64,000 nucleotides of DNA from Amorphophallus konjac. Lineage: Eukaryota > Streptophyta > Magnoliopsida > Alismatales > Araceae. The notes beneath the pieces are model-generated. The model ran no database searches. It had not been told where the DNA came from and saw nothing but the letters and a program-made list of their open reading frames with translations. A program made the position numbers and the translations under genes. The stretch lies in NCBI GenBank assembly GCA_022559845.1, contig CM040126.1, positions 123,728,886 to 123,792,885 of the forward strand, in the 5' to 3' direction. Below are positions 11,139 through 23,718 of this stretch, piece after piece (position 1 is the stretch's first letter; the number at the start of each line of letters is the position of its first letter).

Positions 11139-13136
11139 CCAACGACTGTGACGAGCGTTCAGCTTTTTCTGGGTATGGAGGAATCGTAAGGCCTCATGAT
11201 CAGAAAAGAGGACAAACTCCTAGTGTAAAAGATAATGCCTCCAATACCTCAATGCCTGGACGACTGCATAAAATTCTTTATCATAAGTGGAATAGTGCAG
11301 TTTGGCATCGTTAAGTTTCTCGCTAAAGAATGCGATGGGGTGGGACTCCCGACTCAACACTCCACCAATGCCTACCCCAGAAGCGTCACATGTGACCTCA
11401 AACACTTTAGAAAAATCAGGAAGTGCAAGGACAGGTGCCTGGGTCATACGTTCCTTGATGTCCTGGAATGCCGTGGCCGCGGCTTTGGTCCATACAAATG
11501 CCCTTTTCTTTATGCAATCAGTGATTGGGACAGTGATAGAACTGAAACCACGAATGAAGCGACGGTAGAACGTCGCTAAGCCATGGAAACTCTGAACATC
11601 GTGGAGTGTGCGGGGCTCGGGCCACTCCTGGATGGCCCTAATCTTCTCCGGATCAGCGGAGACTCCATCTCTCGACACAATAAACCTGAGGAAAGTGATA
11701 TGATCAGACATGAAAGCACATTTCTTCGGATTGGCGTATAAAGTCTCACACCTTAACACAATGCAGACCTGCCTAAGATGGTCTAAGTGATCCTCCCTAG
11801 TGTGGCTGTAGATAAGAATGTCGTCAAAGTAGAAGACCAAGAAGACCCCTATCATAGGGCGTAAGACCTGGGTCATCAACCGCATGAAGGTGCTAGGGGC
11901 ATTGGAAACCCCAAAGGGCATAACCAACCACTCATAAAGACCATCCTTGGTCTTGAATGCCGTCTTCCATTCATCCCCAGGCCTGATCTGCACCTGGTGA
12001 TAGCCACTACGAAGGTCTATCTTTGAGAAGATAGTGGCTTCCGACATCATATCAAGCAGATCATTCAGTCGAGGAATGGGAAAATGATACTTCACCGTGA
12101 TCTTGTTGATTGCACGGCTATCAATGCACATCCTCCATGTGCCATCCTTCTTCAGGGCCAATAATGCGGGAACAGCGCAAGGGCTCTTGTTGTCCCGAAG
12201 AGATCCCCGACTCATCAACTCCTCGACCTGCCGCTGTAGCTCGGCATGGTCCGTGGGACTCATCCTATAGTGAGGAAGGTTGGGCAAGGATGAGCCCGGG
12301 ATGAAGTCGATCTCATGCTGGATATCCCTCATGGGTGGAAGGCCTCCCGGGAGGTCTTCGGGAAATACATCGGAGAATTCCCATAATATTACAGCTATCT
12401 CCGGGGGATGCTCATCCTCGGACCTAGGGGCAACATCCTCAACGCCCCTGACGACGATAGCTAGAATGGGGTTACCCCCGGTCACCTCCTGCTCCATCTC
12501 TCTCGGACTGATCATCATCAACCTCCTGGGTGGAGGGTCCACTCTGTTAGGAGTAGTCGAAGAGGTGGATGCCTGTGCCGAGGACAAAGTGGGTGGACCG
12601 GCCCTCCCCTGACTAGAAGTGGTCGTAGTGCTGGGGCCAGCTGGTCCACGAATAGATGGGTCCTTCGGCTGGACTGGGTGGAGGGTAATCCTATGGCCAT
12701 CATGGTCGAAGGTGCAAGTGTTCGACCTACCATGAAGGGTGGCATCTTGGTCAAAGAGCCAAGGCCGACCAAGGATGATACTACCCACCTCCATAGGTAG
12801 TACATCACACCAGATTGCATCATGGTACGCCTGGAACTACAGCGGCACCAGACACCGCAGTCCGACCGGGATGGAAGTGGAATCCACCCAAGAAACTCTG
12901 TAAGGTGCAGGGTGATCCACGGGCGTCAAACCAAGGCGCTTGACGGTGCCTGTGGAGATAGCGTTGATGCAACTCCCGCTATCTATAATCACCTTGCAAG
13001 CTTTCCCTTCCAGCCTACAAAATGTGTGGAATATGGTGGTGCGACACCAGTCGTCGCTCACCTGAGGCTGGGTAAGGATGCACCTGACTACACCCAAATG
13101 TACGTCATCCTGATACGAGGTACCAGGGACGTCAAC
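11139..13136 (-). pseudogene. pol: Chromovirus protease-RT-RNase H
   Basis: One reading frame interrupted by stops near 12839 and 11222. The aspartic protease active site is DSGSCINAIS near 12985, with a C-terminal ILGRPWL near 12770. RT follows, with [19 protein letters not shown], the [11 protein letters not shown] motif, [14 protein letters not shown] and the catalytic FDD in [10 protein letters not shown] near 11835. RNase H has [15 protein letters not shown] and [11 protein letters not shown]. The frame is continuous with gag upstream and integrase downstream, as in single-ORF chromoviruses. The remaining long ORF (12794-11220, 524 aa) is the best preserved coding segment of this element. 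Confidence 0.9.
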
Positions 13137-14627
13137 CTACTCACCCTCCAATAACTCGTCAAAGAATTCCTCGGCCAATTCTTGGTCCGGCTCGTAGCTG
13201 GCTGGCACCAACTCAGGCGTGGGGTCACGGGCCGGTGTGTCAGAAATAACAAGTGCTCCCCGGGTGGGACACTTGCTGGCAAAGTGGCCAACTCCACCAT
13301 AAGTGTAGCAACGGTCTCGTGTCCCATTGCCCTGAGATGTTCCACCAATCATTGGCCCCTTACCCTTGTCCTCTCGATGGACTGGGGGTGTATGAAGAAG
13401 AGGCCGAGCAGGTACGGCGGGCTGATAAGGTCGAGTGGCAGGGATGGGTGCCTGCGGGCGAGGGGGAGGGTCCCTTGGAGGGAAAGTGCAGAGCCTAGGA
13501 GCAGTGGGGTCCTGCCGAGGGGGTTCCGGGGGACGGGCTACCGAAAACCGGCTATAGGAGGTAGGCGTGGTACGAGGGTCGGTCCCACGCTGATAAGTGA
13601 ACCCCGGGCGCTGGACGGGAGCGAACTCTGCCTCGAACTGCTCCAACTCTAGAGCAACCTGGTATGCGTCTTCCAAGGTGGTAACATTGCGGCGAAATAA
13701 TTCATATTGGTAGTGGGGCCGCAAACCACGACGGAAGCGCGATACATGCATGGTGCTCTCTTTCGTAACGCCACATCGCAAAAAGTACTCGTCAAACTCC
13801 GCGATGTAGTCTGACATGGATCGGTCCCCTTGGGTGTGACTCTGCCACCTATCAATAAGTCGCTGACGGTACGTGGCAGGAAGGTACTTACGCCTAAGCT
13901 TGCCCTTCATCTCATCCCAAGAACCTATCTGAGGCTCATGACGCTAAAAGAGCAAGCTCTCTACATTGCTCCAGTAAGTCTGTGCTTGCCCCAACAACTT
14001 CATCTTGGCATATCTGAACCTCCGGTGGTCCGTCATCTCGAACCACTCAAAGTACCGATCCATGCTGGCCTCCCAGTCAAGATAGATCTTGGGTTCCAAA
14101 GGCTTGGACCCATCAAACGTGGGAGGGTCCACACAGACGGTCTTAAGGATCCGTTCGTCCTCATCATCCCTATGTGGTCGGTGACCATGCCGGCGCCGGC
14201 CATTTCCCTCGTAATCATTGTCAGACTCGTAGTCCTCAAAATGGGGGGCACGTTGCCGTTGCTCCTCAGCCCGAGGTGGTGCGAGCTGGGCAGCAGGCGC
14301 GGGCTGGGCAGCAGCCATGGGCTGGGCAGCATGTGCCTGAGGGGCCGGGAGAATGCCGGGTAGGTCTCGGCGAGGGGTCCTCTCTACACTCTCTAACCTT
14401 CCAACCAGACCTTGGACAGATCGGTCAGAAGCCTCGGCGCGGTCCTCCATGGCTTTGAATCGACTCTCCATACGCTCGGTATGCTCTCTAAGAGTTTGCT
14501 CGGACCTATCCATACGCTCCATGAGTAGAGGTATCATGTCCTCCAGGGAACGGCCTCCCGGGTTGGCACCTCGGTGTTCACCCATAGTGTCAGGGCGATG
14601 GTACTGGGCACCTCCACGGGTGGGCAT
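13137..14627 (-). pseudogene. gag: Chromovirus gag
   Basis: The first ATG after the PBS (14627) opens a frame with a coiled-coil N-terminus (MERMDRSEQTLREHTERME) and an Ala/Pro/Gln linker. The capsid-type domain follows (FDGSKPLEPKIYLDWEASMDRYF, then YLPATYRQRLIDRW and FRRGLRPHYQYELFRR). A TAG near 13946 interrupts it in frame. The zinc knuckle CYTYGGVGHFASKC near 13310 has lost its second Cys (Tyr in its place). A second in-frame stop at 13139-13137 separates gag from protease; whether it is natural or a mutation cannot be told from one copy. Confidence 0.88.
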
Positions 14628-14868
14628 GCAATGAGACGTAAAGAGAGCTAAGGGTGACTCACTAGACCTATATGGATGAACCGATGCAAGTCGAGGACCC
14701 TAGACTTAAACTGATATCCGGTACCTGGCGGAGTCCGGGGATCTGAAGATCCTCTCACGCGAGTGGATCGCCTCCCCGATAGGTGTAACCTAACGGTCGG
14801 GCAACACCTTTTTATATACCGAATATTGGGACGCAACGTAAGACCTTAGACAAGACTACCCTAAACTC

Positions 14869-14887
14869 AAACCTGGCTCTGATACCA
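14869..14887 (-). other. Primer-binding site, initiator tRNA-Met type
   Basis: The minus strand reads TGGTATCAGAGCCAGGTTT, the classic plant tRNA-iMet primer-binding site, 3 nt inside the 5' LTR. It fixes element orientation. Confidence 0.95.
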
Positions 14888-14890
14888 ATT

Positions 14891-17019
14891 TGATGCGGGA
14901 CGACTATGAGACTCGACTCGGATTGGGTTGCGACCTTGGACTCTATAGGACGACGCGACCAGCAACAATGATACAATGCGGCACCTAAAGAGCTCCAGAA
15001 GAGGTGATATGGCTCGAACAAGAAGCGCTAACTCACGGTTGTCCCCATCGAGGGAAGCGCGACGATCTGCACGGTTGAGTAACCAACTTTGAGTCTCGGG
15101 TGGTCGGCTCACTCTCGCGCTCGGAACGAGTCCCGGGACGGGTCTCGCACTCACAACTCACAGCGGTGGTTAATATATAGCAAGCTAATAACATATCCTA
15201 CTCACATGCAGCGGCATCTAGAATGCATACTAGCTAAGCAAATATGATAAAAGGGGGGTGGCGAGTGTACCTCCACGCTCGGGGCGTGGGGAAGACTTCC
15301 CGGCCGAGATCCGGAACTCCCGGTACTTTAATTAAATTAATTACAGCATTCAAATCACGGCCCACTCCACACAGGGAGGTAAAAGGCCACAACAGCGGCC
15401 TGGGAGCGCCGTCCAAGGGTTGACGGGCAGCAATTGATGGCGCTCGGACGGGCGTGGTCGGTCGGTTCAACACGGTTCACTCGGGCCCGCAGGACAACAC
15501 GTGGGACCCACGGCTGGGACGGAGACGTCCGGGGCGGCTCCGGGGTGTAGCGACTGGCGGGGGCACTCCTGGAATGTCCCGGGGGGGTCCCCGGGGCCGG
15601 CGATCACCGGAGTGGGGGCCGGCGATTTTCTCGGGAATTATTTCCCAAGGCTGTCCCGCAGCTCCGCTTCTGGTCAGATCTGCGTGCTCTGACGAGATCG
15701 GCCGGTACGCCCAGCCATGTTGTCAGATCGAGACGAAGTTAGCACCGTTGCGAAGAGAACTGGAAGAACTTAAACATATTGGAGTTTCAGAACCATCCAA
15801 CGGTCTGAATGGAAATGAACGGCTCTGAAAACTGAGTGATGGTTCTATCCCGAAACTCAGAATCCACAGGGCAGACTAGAACCAGCCTGTTTATGGGGTT
15901 TGACCGTGGATCAAATAAAGGAAGTAGGACCTGAAATTTTTATGGTGGGTAGAGGGGAGGGACACGGTGACACACATAGTTTTTGTGTAGGATTCTGATC
16001 ACGTTTTGGGGGTTGGAAAAATCACCTACCACAGACTATCTCGCTGGCCTGCTCACAGGCAGACTGTGAGGGGAACAGACTACTGACTGGGACGGGGGGC
16101 AAATGAACTCCGATCGGCGTGAAATTTAAACTGGGAATGTAGGAGACATGGGGAAACCAACCCTCCAAATATAAGCTCGATCCAGTGGTCGGATCTGGAG
16201 TTATGGCCTCCTCTTCAAGCTTCAGATTTGCAGGCCGGAATCCATGACAGCAACTCGGAGAAGTGGTGGTGGCAACTTGATGGCGGAACGAACGGCGACG
16301 GCGGCAGTGGACATTCACAATAGGTAGAGGGAGAAGAGAAGGGGAAGAGATTTGAGAGATAGGGAAGATTTAGATCTAGATCTGGAGAAGAGACGGGGAA
16401 GGAGATGAAGAACACCAAGAACACTAGAAGAAAGAGGGGGGGGGTGCACACCAAGCATAATTCTCTTGAATTTTTCATTAGTTCCACACAAAATACAACA
16501 AGAGACTATAAATATGAAAACCCTAGGTCTAGATCCAAGGAAATCCACTAACACCAAAGGACATCCACTAACATCAAAGGACATCCACTAACTCTAAAGG
16601 ACACCCACTAACATTGATCAAGGGTAGGTGGGAGACAAGCATGGGGGACAAGGAGGGGGCATCCTCTACCTTTGTCTCCTTGGTCCAATAGTCCAAGTCT
16701 TCTAGAAACCCCCCTTGGGCTTGGACTCCTAATGGTCTTGAGGCCCAATTTAAAAATTGGACCCCTTACATAAAGTGTAGCCCATATTACAATCTTGACC
16801 CAACTAGAAGCTAAAATACAAAATACACACTAATACACTCACAATAAGCAAATACATGCTAATACACTCATAATAAACATAGGAAAGTTTCAACACTCAG
16901 GTAGGGACTCCATACTATCTCCCAGCCACAAGGATGTCGATGTCGACCGAGTCGTGCTGCGGGTCTGGTACCGACGGCTCGCTGAGTCGGGTCGTACTCG
17001 TGCCCTAGTGTCCTCACCA
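14891..17019 (-). repeat. Chromovirus 5' LTR
   Basis: Begins TGATGCGGGACGAC on the plus strand and ends CTCACCA, followed by TSD ATTTC. Collinear with 7368-9494. The LTR end was set where similarity to the left copy stops and the TSD begins. Short ORFs inside are mirrored in both LTRs and are not genes. Confidence 0.93.
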
Positions 17020-17024
17020 ATTTC
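17020..17024. repeat. Target-site duplication of the chromovirus, right copy (ATTTC)
   Basis: Matches ATTTC at 7363-7367. Removing the chromovirus and one copy joins 17025 to 7367. Confidence 0.95.
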
Positions 17025-17480
17025 GCTCGGCCGATTGTCTGACTGGGGGGACAGCTACATCCCTTGCCTCCTTTCTCAGGTGCGTGGGGGCATTCAGGAT
17101 GCTGTTCGGGGATTGGTGTGTGTCGATGTTCTGTTGGCAGAAGATGCTCCTTATTAAGTCAGACACGAGTGCAGTCGCTTCGGCCAATCGAACCCTCAAC
17201 ATTTCAATTTCCCGCTGTTGTTGATAACACAGGGCAAAAAGGGCAGAGTCGCACCGAGGGAAGCTCAGATTCTGACTTGCTTTCCCGTCCTTTGCATCAA
17301 TGTCAGACTAGGGCAATGGCACCCTGCTGCTGCAGTTATTCGAGGTTGGTCCCTCAGAGGAGGACGGGACCTTCCCCTTGCTCCTACAGGGAGGTGGATT
17401 CCATAGGAATATTTCTTCATCTTGTTCTTCGTTGGCTAAAGACATAAGGTGCTGGCGGCCTTCAACCTGCCATGGGCCTG
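17025..17480 (-). pseudogene. gag: Tat-A gag N-terminal segment (coiled coil), broken
   Basis: The minus-strand frame contains QQREIEMLRVRLAEATALV near 17230-17170. This resembles the Tat-B gag N-terminus (MMQQYQREIELLRKQL at about 21330), and both follow a stretch beginning MSLA. It leads across the chromovirus insertion into the gag zinc-finger segment at 7344. The capsid core expected between them is missing. It therefore belongs to a second Tat copy, not to Tat-B. Confidence 0.55.
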
Positions 17481-18776
17481 CAGTGCCTACATGGCTATTG
17501 CCGCCTGGAGCCGAGACTGATATCACATCGGCTTCATAGGAATCTTCTAGTGAAAAGCCCAACCTGGATGCCGAGTGATTTGCAACAACCTCCGGTCCAG
17601 GTTTGGTGGGTTCCACATTTTCTTGAACATTTCTTTCCGACTGGAGAGCTGGCAAAAGGGGATCCCTTGCTTTCTGGTCATCTTGACTACACGACCGGCT
17701 ATGTCAGGGAGTCCCATGATTGGGACGAGTGGGTCGTGCAGCTCATCGGGGAGTCTACAATCGTCATCCCAATTGACCTGGTGCTCCTTGGCCACATAAA
17801 AGATGGTAGGCAGACCCCCGGGGTTGGGCACCTCGAAGGTCCTTAATGGTTCAACCACCTGGCAGTCAGCTTCTACGAGAGGCTTGATGATCCCGGGCGG
17901 GACCCTGACGTCTTCCAGCAAGTCTTCAAGGTATGGTGTTCCCGGTGTAGGGTAGATGGGAAGAGAGGTGGCCCGGAATACCCCTTCTACTTCAGAAATG
18001 AATGACACATGAGGGGGAGCCACATAGCCAGGCGGTGGTGGAGGGAACTAGCTGTCAGGCTCTGCCTTCTTCTTTCCTTTGTCCTGAGTGGCTTGGGAGG
18101 CTTGCTTCGGCTTTTCCAAATAGAGATTAGCGTCCGATAAGTGACATTCGCACACTTCGAAAGGATGGAGGTCGGCAAAGATTCTCTCCTCTTTCCCGTT
18201 GCCAAGGTACTTGATGCATTGGTGCAGAGTGGATGGTACCACGCGGTTTTGGTGCAGCCAAGATCTGCCGAGCAACGCCTTGTAAGAGGTGCTGGAGTTG
18301 ATCACATGGAACTGGACCTTGGTGGTGAAGTCGCCGAGGGAGAGGTTGAACTTTGCGACCCCCATAGGGACCTCGCACTTCTGGTTGAAGCCGGCAATCT
18401 TGACGTTCCTGACCTCGACCAGGTGTACGTCAAAATAATGTTTCTGATACACCCGATAGGGGAGTATGTTCACTACTGCCCCAGGGTCGACCAATACTCG
18501 GTTGATGGGATGCCCATTCAGCTGCCCCTTCATGTAGAGTGGCCTGTTGTGACTGCAGGTAGGTAGAAGCATATCCTCTTCTGTGAAGGCCACATCTACT
18601 TCAGGTGACATTTCTGCGAGGCAGGCTTCAACATATGCTGGCGTCTGGAGCGCAGCAATGATGGCTTGCCGTGTCTCTTCATCTAGAGATAGGATTTCCC
18701 AGACGGTGAACCTGGCTGGGATCTTCTTCAGGTGCTTGACTATTCTGTTGCTGGCTCGGACCTTGAGCAACTTCAT
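17481..18776 (-). pseudogene. pol: Tat-B protease and downstream linker
   Basis: The frame starting MKLLKVRASNRIVKHLKKIP is the conserved segment before the Tat protease. The protease core follows near 18500 with VDPGAVVNILPYRVY; the usual DTG/DSG triad reads DPG, so the active site looks mutated. Its C-terminal part has ALLGRSWLHQNRVVPSTLHQC. After a stop at 18050-18048 the same frame continues (18023-17547) through an acidic region of unknown role. RT would be expected next, but the sequence passes into a second gag N-terminus instead. Confidence 0.75.
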
Positions 18777-21700
18777 CTCTTCAGCTCTACTGCGCCTGCC
18801 TCTGCCTTTAACCTGGGGAGCTAGCTCGGCGGGTGCCTATTCCGCTGGGTCGGGTGTCGCTTGAGCTTGCGGAGGCTGCTGGGTCACTTCTTTTTTTTCA
18901 TGAACTCGGCAAGGTTCGGGGTGTTGTCAGGTTCTTCCCTTGGCCGAGGAGGAGTCAGTACCAATGGGGCCGAGGGGCTACCTGCCTCTTTGGCCTTCTG
19001 GGACTCACGGGGGCATGACTGTTTTCCCCTCTGAGTCGTAAGAAATTCAATAAATGAAGGGGCGGCTTGGCCGACCGGTTCTCCGGGGTAGAGACTTAAG
19101 GGAGGGGGAATCTCCATGCCTTGGACCCTAGGCTCGGGGATGTGATACGGTTGTTCTCCCCTGAACAGGATGTTGTGGTTGGCCTGAGGAGGACATCCCC
19201 ACTTCCTTCCTGACCTGGTGACATGTTGGGAGGTGGATGCTTCAGCTTGATTCACCTCTGACGGCTCGACGGGCACTTCTTGCTCTTCCTCTCTCAGGGA
19301 GAGGGCTATGTCAAATAATGTTGAGAGGGTGTTGCAAGAAAGGGCAACCCCACTCTTCTTATTATTTCTAGGTGTTCTCTTCTTCTTCTTCTTCTTCTCT
19401 TCAGTGGCTGGCAACTGCTCTTGGGGAAGCTCACCCCACAAGAGAGGCTCTTCTTTCGTCTCGGCTTTCGCTTCTAGAGCTAGTTCGAGTGACTCGAACT
19501 CCTCCTAAGGGACATACTCCTTCAACTCCACAGGCTGGATCTCGGGCTGCTCATAATCTTCAAGTCCATCAATAATAGCCTGGAGTTTTTCAACCGCAGG
19601 GCTGGTTTCCTTGTGCACCCGCATTGGGATGTGTTTCTTCTTGTTGTGAGTGGGCCGTCTCATAACGAGCCGGGGGGCTGTGTCATGCCAGACATGTGTC
19701 ACTGGCGGCGGTGCCGGTCGGGGTGTAACGCCCCTTATGTGAACTTCGGAGTGGGCTGGGGAGCTTGTCTTCTTCTTCTATTCTTCATCGGCGCGGCTTT
19801 CCAACCTCCTTGGTCTTGAGCTGGCGCCATGACAAAGGCTTGATAAGTAGCCTGTGTACTGGCCTCCACCCATTCTTCAGGCAGCTGCTGGTATAAAGAT
19901 ACCATGTTGATAATGGTGCCAATGTTCGGCATCTCGTGCGGCTACGGAGGATCCACTCTGAGCTCCCCCATGTCCAGCTCTCCCTTCTTGATCAAGGACT
20001 CAATGACGTCCTTGAAGATGTAACAATCCTCAATGGTATGCCCAAACATCTGATGGTATGGGCAAAAGCGAGGATCATCCTTCTTCTTCAAGTCACCAGG
20101 CCTCTTCGGATCTGGTAATGTGATCTTGTTGTACCTGGTGGCCCATTCAAACAGGACCTGGGCTTTGTCTCTAAGAAAAGAATACAATTTATTCCTCATC
20201 TTCTCTCGCAGGGAGGGACCTTCCCGCCGTTCAGTGGACCTGGGTGGAGGAGGGTCGACTGTCTCTTTGGCTTTCTCTCTTTGCTTCTCGAAAGCTTTGA
20301 AGTCCAGTGTGTGAACTTTTGGCGGTATTGGTCTTTTCTCGACCTGCCTGGCCCTCTGGCTCGCTGCAGATGGGGCGGAAGAGTATCGAGCAAGGAATGC
20401 CTCGATCTCTGCCACTATGTTATTCAGACGGTCAAATGACCTTACCTTAGCACCGATCATCCACTCAAGGATTTCCTTCTTCAGATTTTGTTTACAGATC
20501 TACACTGCGTCCTCCTGATGCGGGGGACGTTTGCACCTCATGCTGAGGTTCCTCCACCTCTTTATGTAGTCGAGTGCCGACTCATCATTTCTCTGTCTTG
20601 TGGCATAAAGCTCTGCCACGGTTACCTCCCGCTCAGCTATGTAGAACCTTTCCTTGAATTTCTTCTACATATCAGGCCAGTCTGCAATGGACCCGGCGGG
20701 CAAGCTCGAGTACCACTCGAAAGCGAGCCCGGTAAGTGTCGAGCCGAAGAACTTGAGAAAATAAGCTTCATCCGCGGCTAGATCCCCCATAACATTCACA
20801 TAATAGGCAATGTGCTCCCTGGGAGACCCTTGCCCATTAAATTTCTCAAACTTCGGCGGCTTGGTGATGTCGATCGGTAGCCTCTTGGCAGCATAGTGTG
20901 CCGGGTAAGGTACCCGGTATACGTCGAATGGCGTGTGATCACCATCGCTCCTCTCTGCCAACTTCATGTCTATCATTTGTTCGAGCATTAGTCTGCTCAC
21001 TGTTGCCGGGTCAACCGGGTTTGGATAGAAATGGGCCGGTTACGCTAGCGGCGTTGTTAACACTGTCGCCTGAGGTGCAATAGTGGACCCCTGGAATGGC
21101 AGGTTCGGTGGCGGGGCCGGTGTGATATGTTGTGGCTGATGCAGGGGTACGCCACCAGTGTAGGTAGATATTGGGGGAGACACCATCGCCTGCGGTAAAG
21201 CTTCCAAGACCTGACCGTTTCCCCCAGGGGTCTCTGGCAATGCTTCAGTCTACCCGGATGTCGAGGGCTGAGTAGCTCTTTCAGTCAATTGCTTCCTTAA
21301 CAATTCGATCTCCCGTTGATACTGCTGCATCATATGCAATACCGCAGGGTCGTTCATGGAAAGGCTAAGGGTGCCTCCTCCTTCTTCGATCGGTGCCTCT
21401 TCGGATGAAGTAGTTGGTCCTCCCGCAGTGCCTTCTGTAATAACGTTGGCAGCCAAGGACATTGAAGGTTCCTCATAGTTAGCTCCTCCAGTGTGGACTT
21501 GTGTCTGCTCAATCGCCGCTTTCCCTCTTCTGGTAAGAGGTCCTGGCCTTGTGGCAAGCCTGGACACTTCTTCGGGCTCGGTTGATAGAGCCCCGTACCG
21601 ACCAGATACCCCTGCCATGTTGCAAGTATACCCTCAAGTCTCTGCCTCTTCTTGCCGTTCTTCTCGACGGCTTACCTGGGAAGACCAATCTATCAAAGAC

Positions 21701-22246
21701 CGATCTCCGCGGCTTCACTTCTTCCCTCAGCGAGGACTGATATCCCTCCTCAGAGCAGTTTCTTGACTCGGCGCTGGGCTCTGGCCGGGTCTCTTCTTCT
21801 TCAAAGGCGGAGGCTACTACCCCCAGTAATCTCTGGCGACTCAGGGGAGTGCTCCCCGGGCCCCGCAAGTAGTTCCTCATGGCTTGCTCCACTCCTTCCC
21901 AGTCTTGATCAAGAGGAGAAGCCGGTGATGTCGCCCTGTTGGCAGCAACGGGCATGTGGGTTGCAGGCTCAACACGGGCAGCCTGATAGTGACGTCGGTA
22001 GTGTCGATGGTGGATGTTCTCCGGTGTGGCCGGTGTAGTTAATGCCGGCTGGCAGACGGGGGCCGATGTCCTGACCCGATCTCCTTGTTGTGCCCTTGCC
22101 GGGTAGAAGGTGTTGGGCCCTGCCCGGGCTGGTGAGGTGAACCGGGCCCCCTTGGGAACCCAAACTTGGTTAGCTTTGGTGGGCCTGGAGGCCGACTGAT
22201 GCTGCGGCGCTGAGGCCGGAATGGTGGGCGTCATCCTGCCCTTCAT
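18777..22246 (-). pseudogene. gag: Tat-B gag region (several broken frames)
   Basis: The order on the minus strand is as follows. A basic, Pro-rich N-terminal segment (22246-21509) includes KPRRSVFDRLVF. A coiled-coil segment (21618-21250) includes MMQQYQREIELLRKQL. The capsid-type domain (about 21000-20460) has ITKPPKFEKFNGQGSPREHI and LAFEWYSSLPAGSI. The Cys/His motif CPYHQMFGHTIEDC lies near 20050 (frame 20460-19942). Ser/Lys-rich linkers (19702-19505, 19441-18884) include TRSGRKW and lead to protease. At least four stops or frameshifts separate these frames. The closest relative in the window is Tat-C at 26328-27117. Confidence 0.78.
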
Positions 22247-22258
22247 CTTCTCCAGTGC

Positions 22259-22923
22259 CTAAAAAGAGTTGTGCACTGGTACGGCGGGTACAATGCGATC
22301 CGGGATCACCTCAGAACGTTGTCCGGTAAGATGCACTCGGACAGCCCCGATGACAGAAGACTTGTCGGTGCTGGAGAACCGGCCTCGGGGTGATGTCGTG
22401 GTGTGGCTCCTCCGGAGCCTCCTCTGGTGAGAGGCCGACCCCTGGTGAGATGGGCCGGCAGTTTGGTGCACATGGTTCACGTTGTAGCTCAGCGTCCCGG
22501 TCGGGACAGTCTTGGAAGTTTCGACCATTGATCGACCGGCAGTAGCTTTGGCGGCCCCCTGGATGGGAGCGTTGCTTTCAGTCCTGTCAGACGCTTCCAC
22601 GTCCAGCAGGTTCATGAAGGCTACCCCGAGGAAGTTGGGGAAGCCTACCATGGGAGGGAAGCTCCCAAAGCTGAGGGGGACGACCAAGTAATCGTTCCGA
22701 ACATGGCTCTCGATGGCCATTTGACTGAACGTGGGGGGCATCCTGGTGTCCGAAATGCAACTCTGCATTTGCAAACCATACAATTAGTATTACAAGAAAG
22801 GGGCCGTAGGGCCCTTAGTCCCGGCAAAGAGATGAAGGGTGATTTCGGTCCCACCGGGCCTGCCAGACTTGTGGACGCACTAAAATTCAGAAAGAATTGG
22901 TTCGTTTGTTGATCGGGGTTCAT
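22259..22923 (-). other. Possible pre-gag reading frames of Tat-B
   Basis: Two overlapping minus-strand frames (22923-22645 and 22783-22259) precede gag. The second is Ser/Thr-rich and ends at a TAG next to the gag frame. Ogre-type elements often have an extra ORF before gag, but I recognise no domain here. It may be part of gag or chance. Confidence 0.3.
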
Positions 22924-23570
22924 TCATTTATTTAGTGTGAGGGCGTGCCAGTCATAAAGTGACGATATATTCGGGCTTCATGGAAGCCCATGGTGCGCGC
23001 GATCTGACTAATCAGATAATTGTGTAGTTCGTGTCGGGACCAAAACCCGCCGTGCCGTAAAGTCACGACGTTATTTACATCCCCCATACGGGGAAACACC
23101 CTTGATTGATTGCTGGTTATAAGGGCCCTACGGCCTGAAATTCATGGTAATAAAGCGAGAACAAAGATCTCGGGTCACGTTCAAATAAACCCGCGTTGGG
23201 GCGTAAAATGTTCATAGATACGTATATGTTGGTCACTCACGGACCATTTCGTGTTCGGACGGAAGTCCGCATTTGTAGCGTCGAAGACGACGATAAAACC
23301 GTACGGATGTCTGCTGTAGGTACGACAAGTTTAATACGGATGCGGGATCGGATCCCGGAAGAAGTGGGTCAAGCTGATGGACTATCGGCCCAAGAGGTGC
23401 ACAGATCATGACCATGTCGGGGATTCCGAGGTCCACGTCCGATACCACGGGGCATCATTGCTTTTCTCTTCACGCACAATCTGGGGAAGCGAGTTGTTAA
23501 ATGTGAAACCCGAACTCGCCAACGTGTGCCCTCGCATGCGGATCGACCTGCGCGGTCAGGTCGCGGGGGT

Positions 23571-23620
23571 CAAGGGGGTAGCGCCCCTTGCGGGGGTTTC
23601 CGGGGGCGGAGCCCCCGGAA
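23571..23620. other. Pair of GC-rich hairpins
   Basis: The first (23571-23590) has arms CAAGGGG and CCCCTTG around 6 nt. The second (23598-23620) has perfect 10-bp arms TTCCGGGGGC and GCCCCCGGAA around GGA. Such GC stem-loops often sit in the transcribed part of plant LTRs, possibly near RNA end formation. Here that role is inference. Confidence 0.6.
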
Positions 23621-23718
23621 CAAAATTTTGATTATAGCGGGGAGGAAACTTTTGATTAGTTTTATTCATTAGCTTCAAGTCTTTTCTCTTATCTGATTAA
23701 TCATTCTCTCTCTTTCAG

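Larger units (their letters stand above)
7368..17019 (-). mobile_element. Chromovirus-type Ty3/gypsy retrotransposon, complete ends, degenerate coding
   Basis: A 9652-bp element with 2127-bp (7368-9494) and 2129-bp (14891-17019) LTRs, a tRNA-iMet PBS at 14869-14887 and ATTTC TSDs. On the minus strand the order is gag, protease, RT, RNase H, integrase, chromodomain. Stops and frameshifts make it non-autonomous. The chromodomain places it among chromoviruses; I cannot fix the clade by eye. It inserted into gag of the Tat-A copy. Confidence 0.93.

Noticed and set aside
14869..14887. tRNA-Met-like and tRNA-Asp-like sequences (also 3205-3222, 34484-34503) as tRNA genes
   Set aside because: Only the 3' end complement is present and each lies next to an LTR edge, so they are primer-binding sites.
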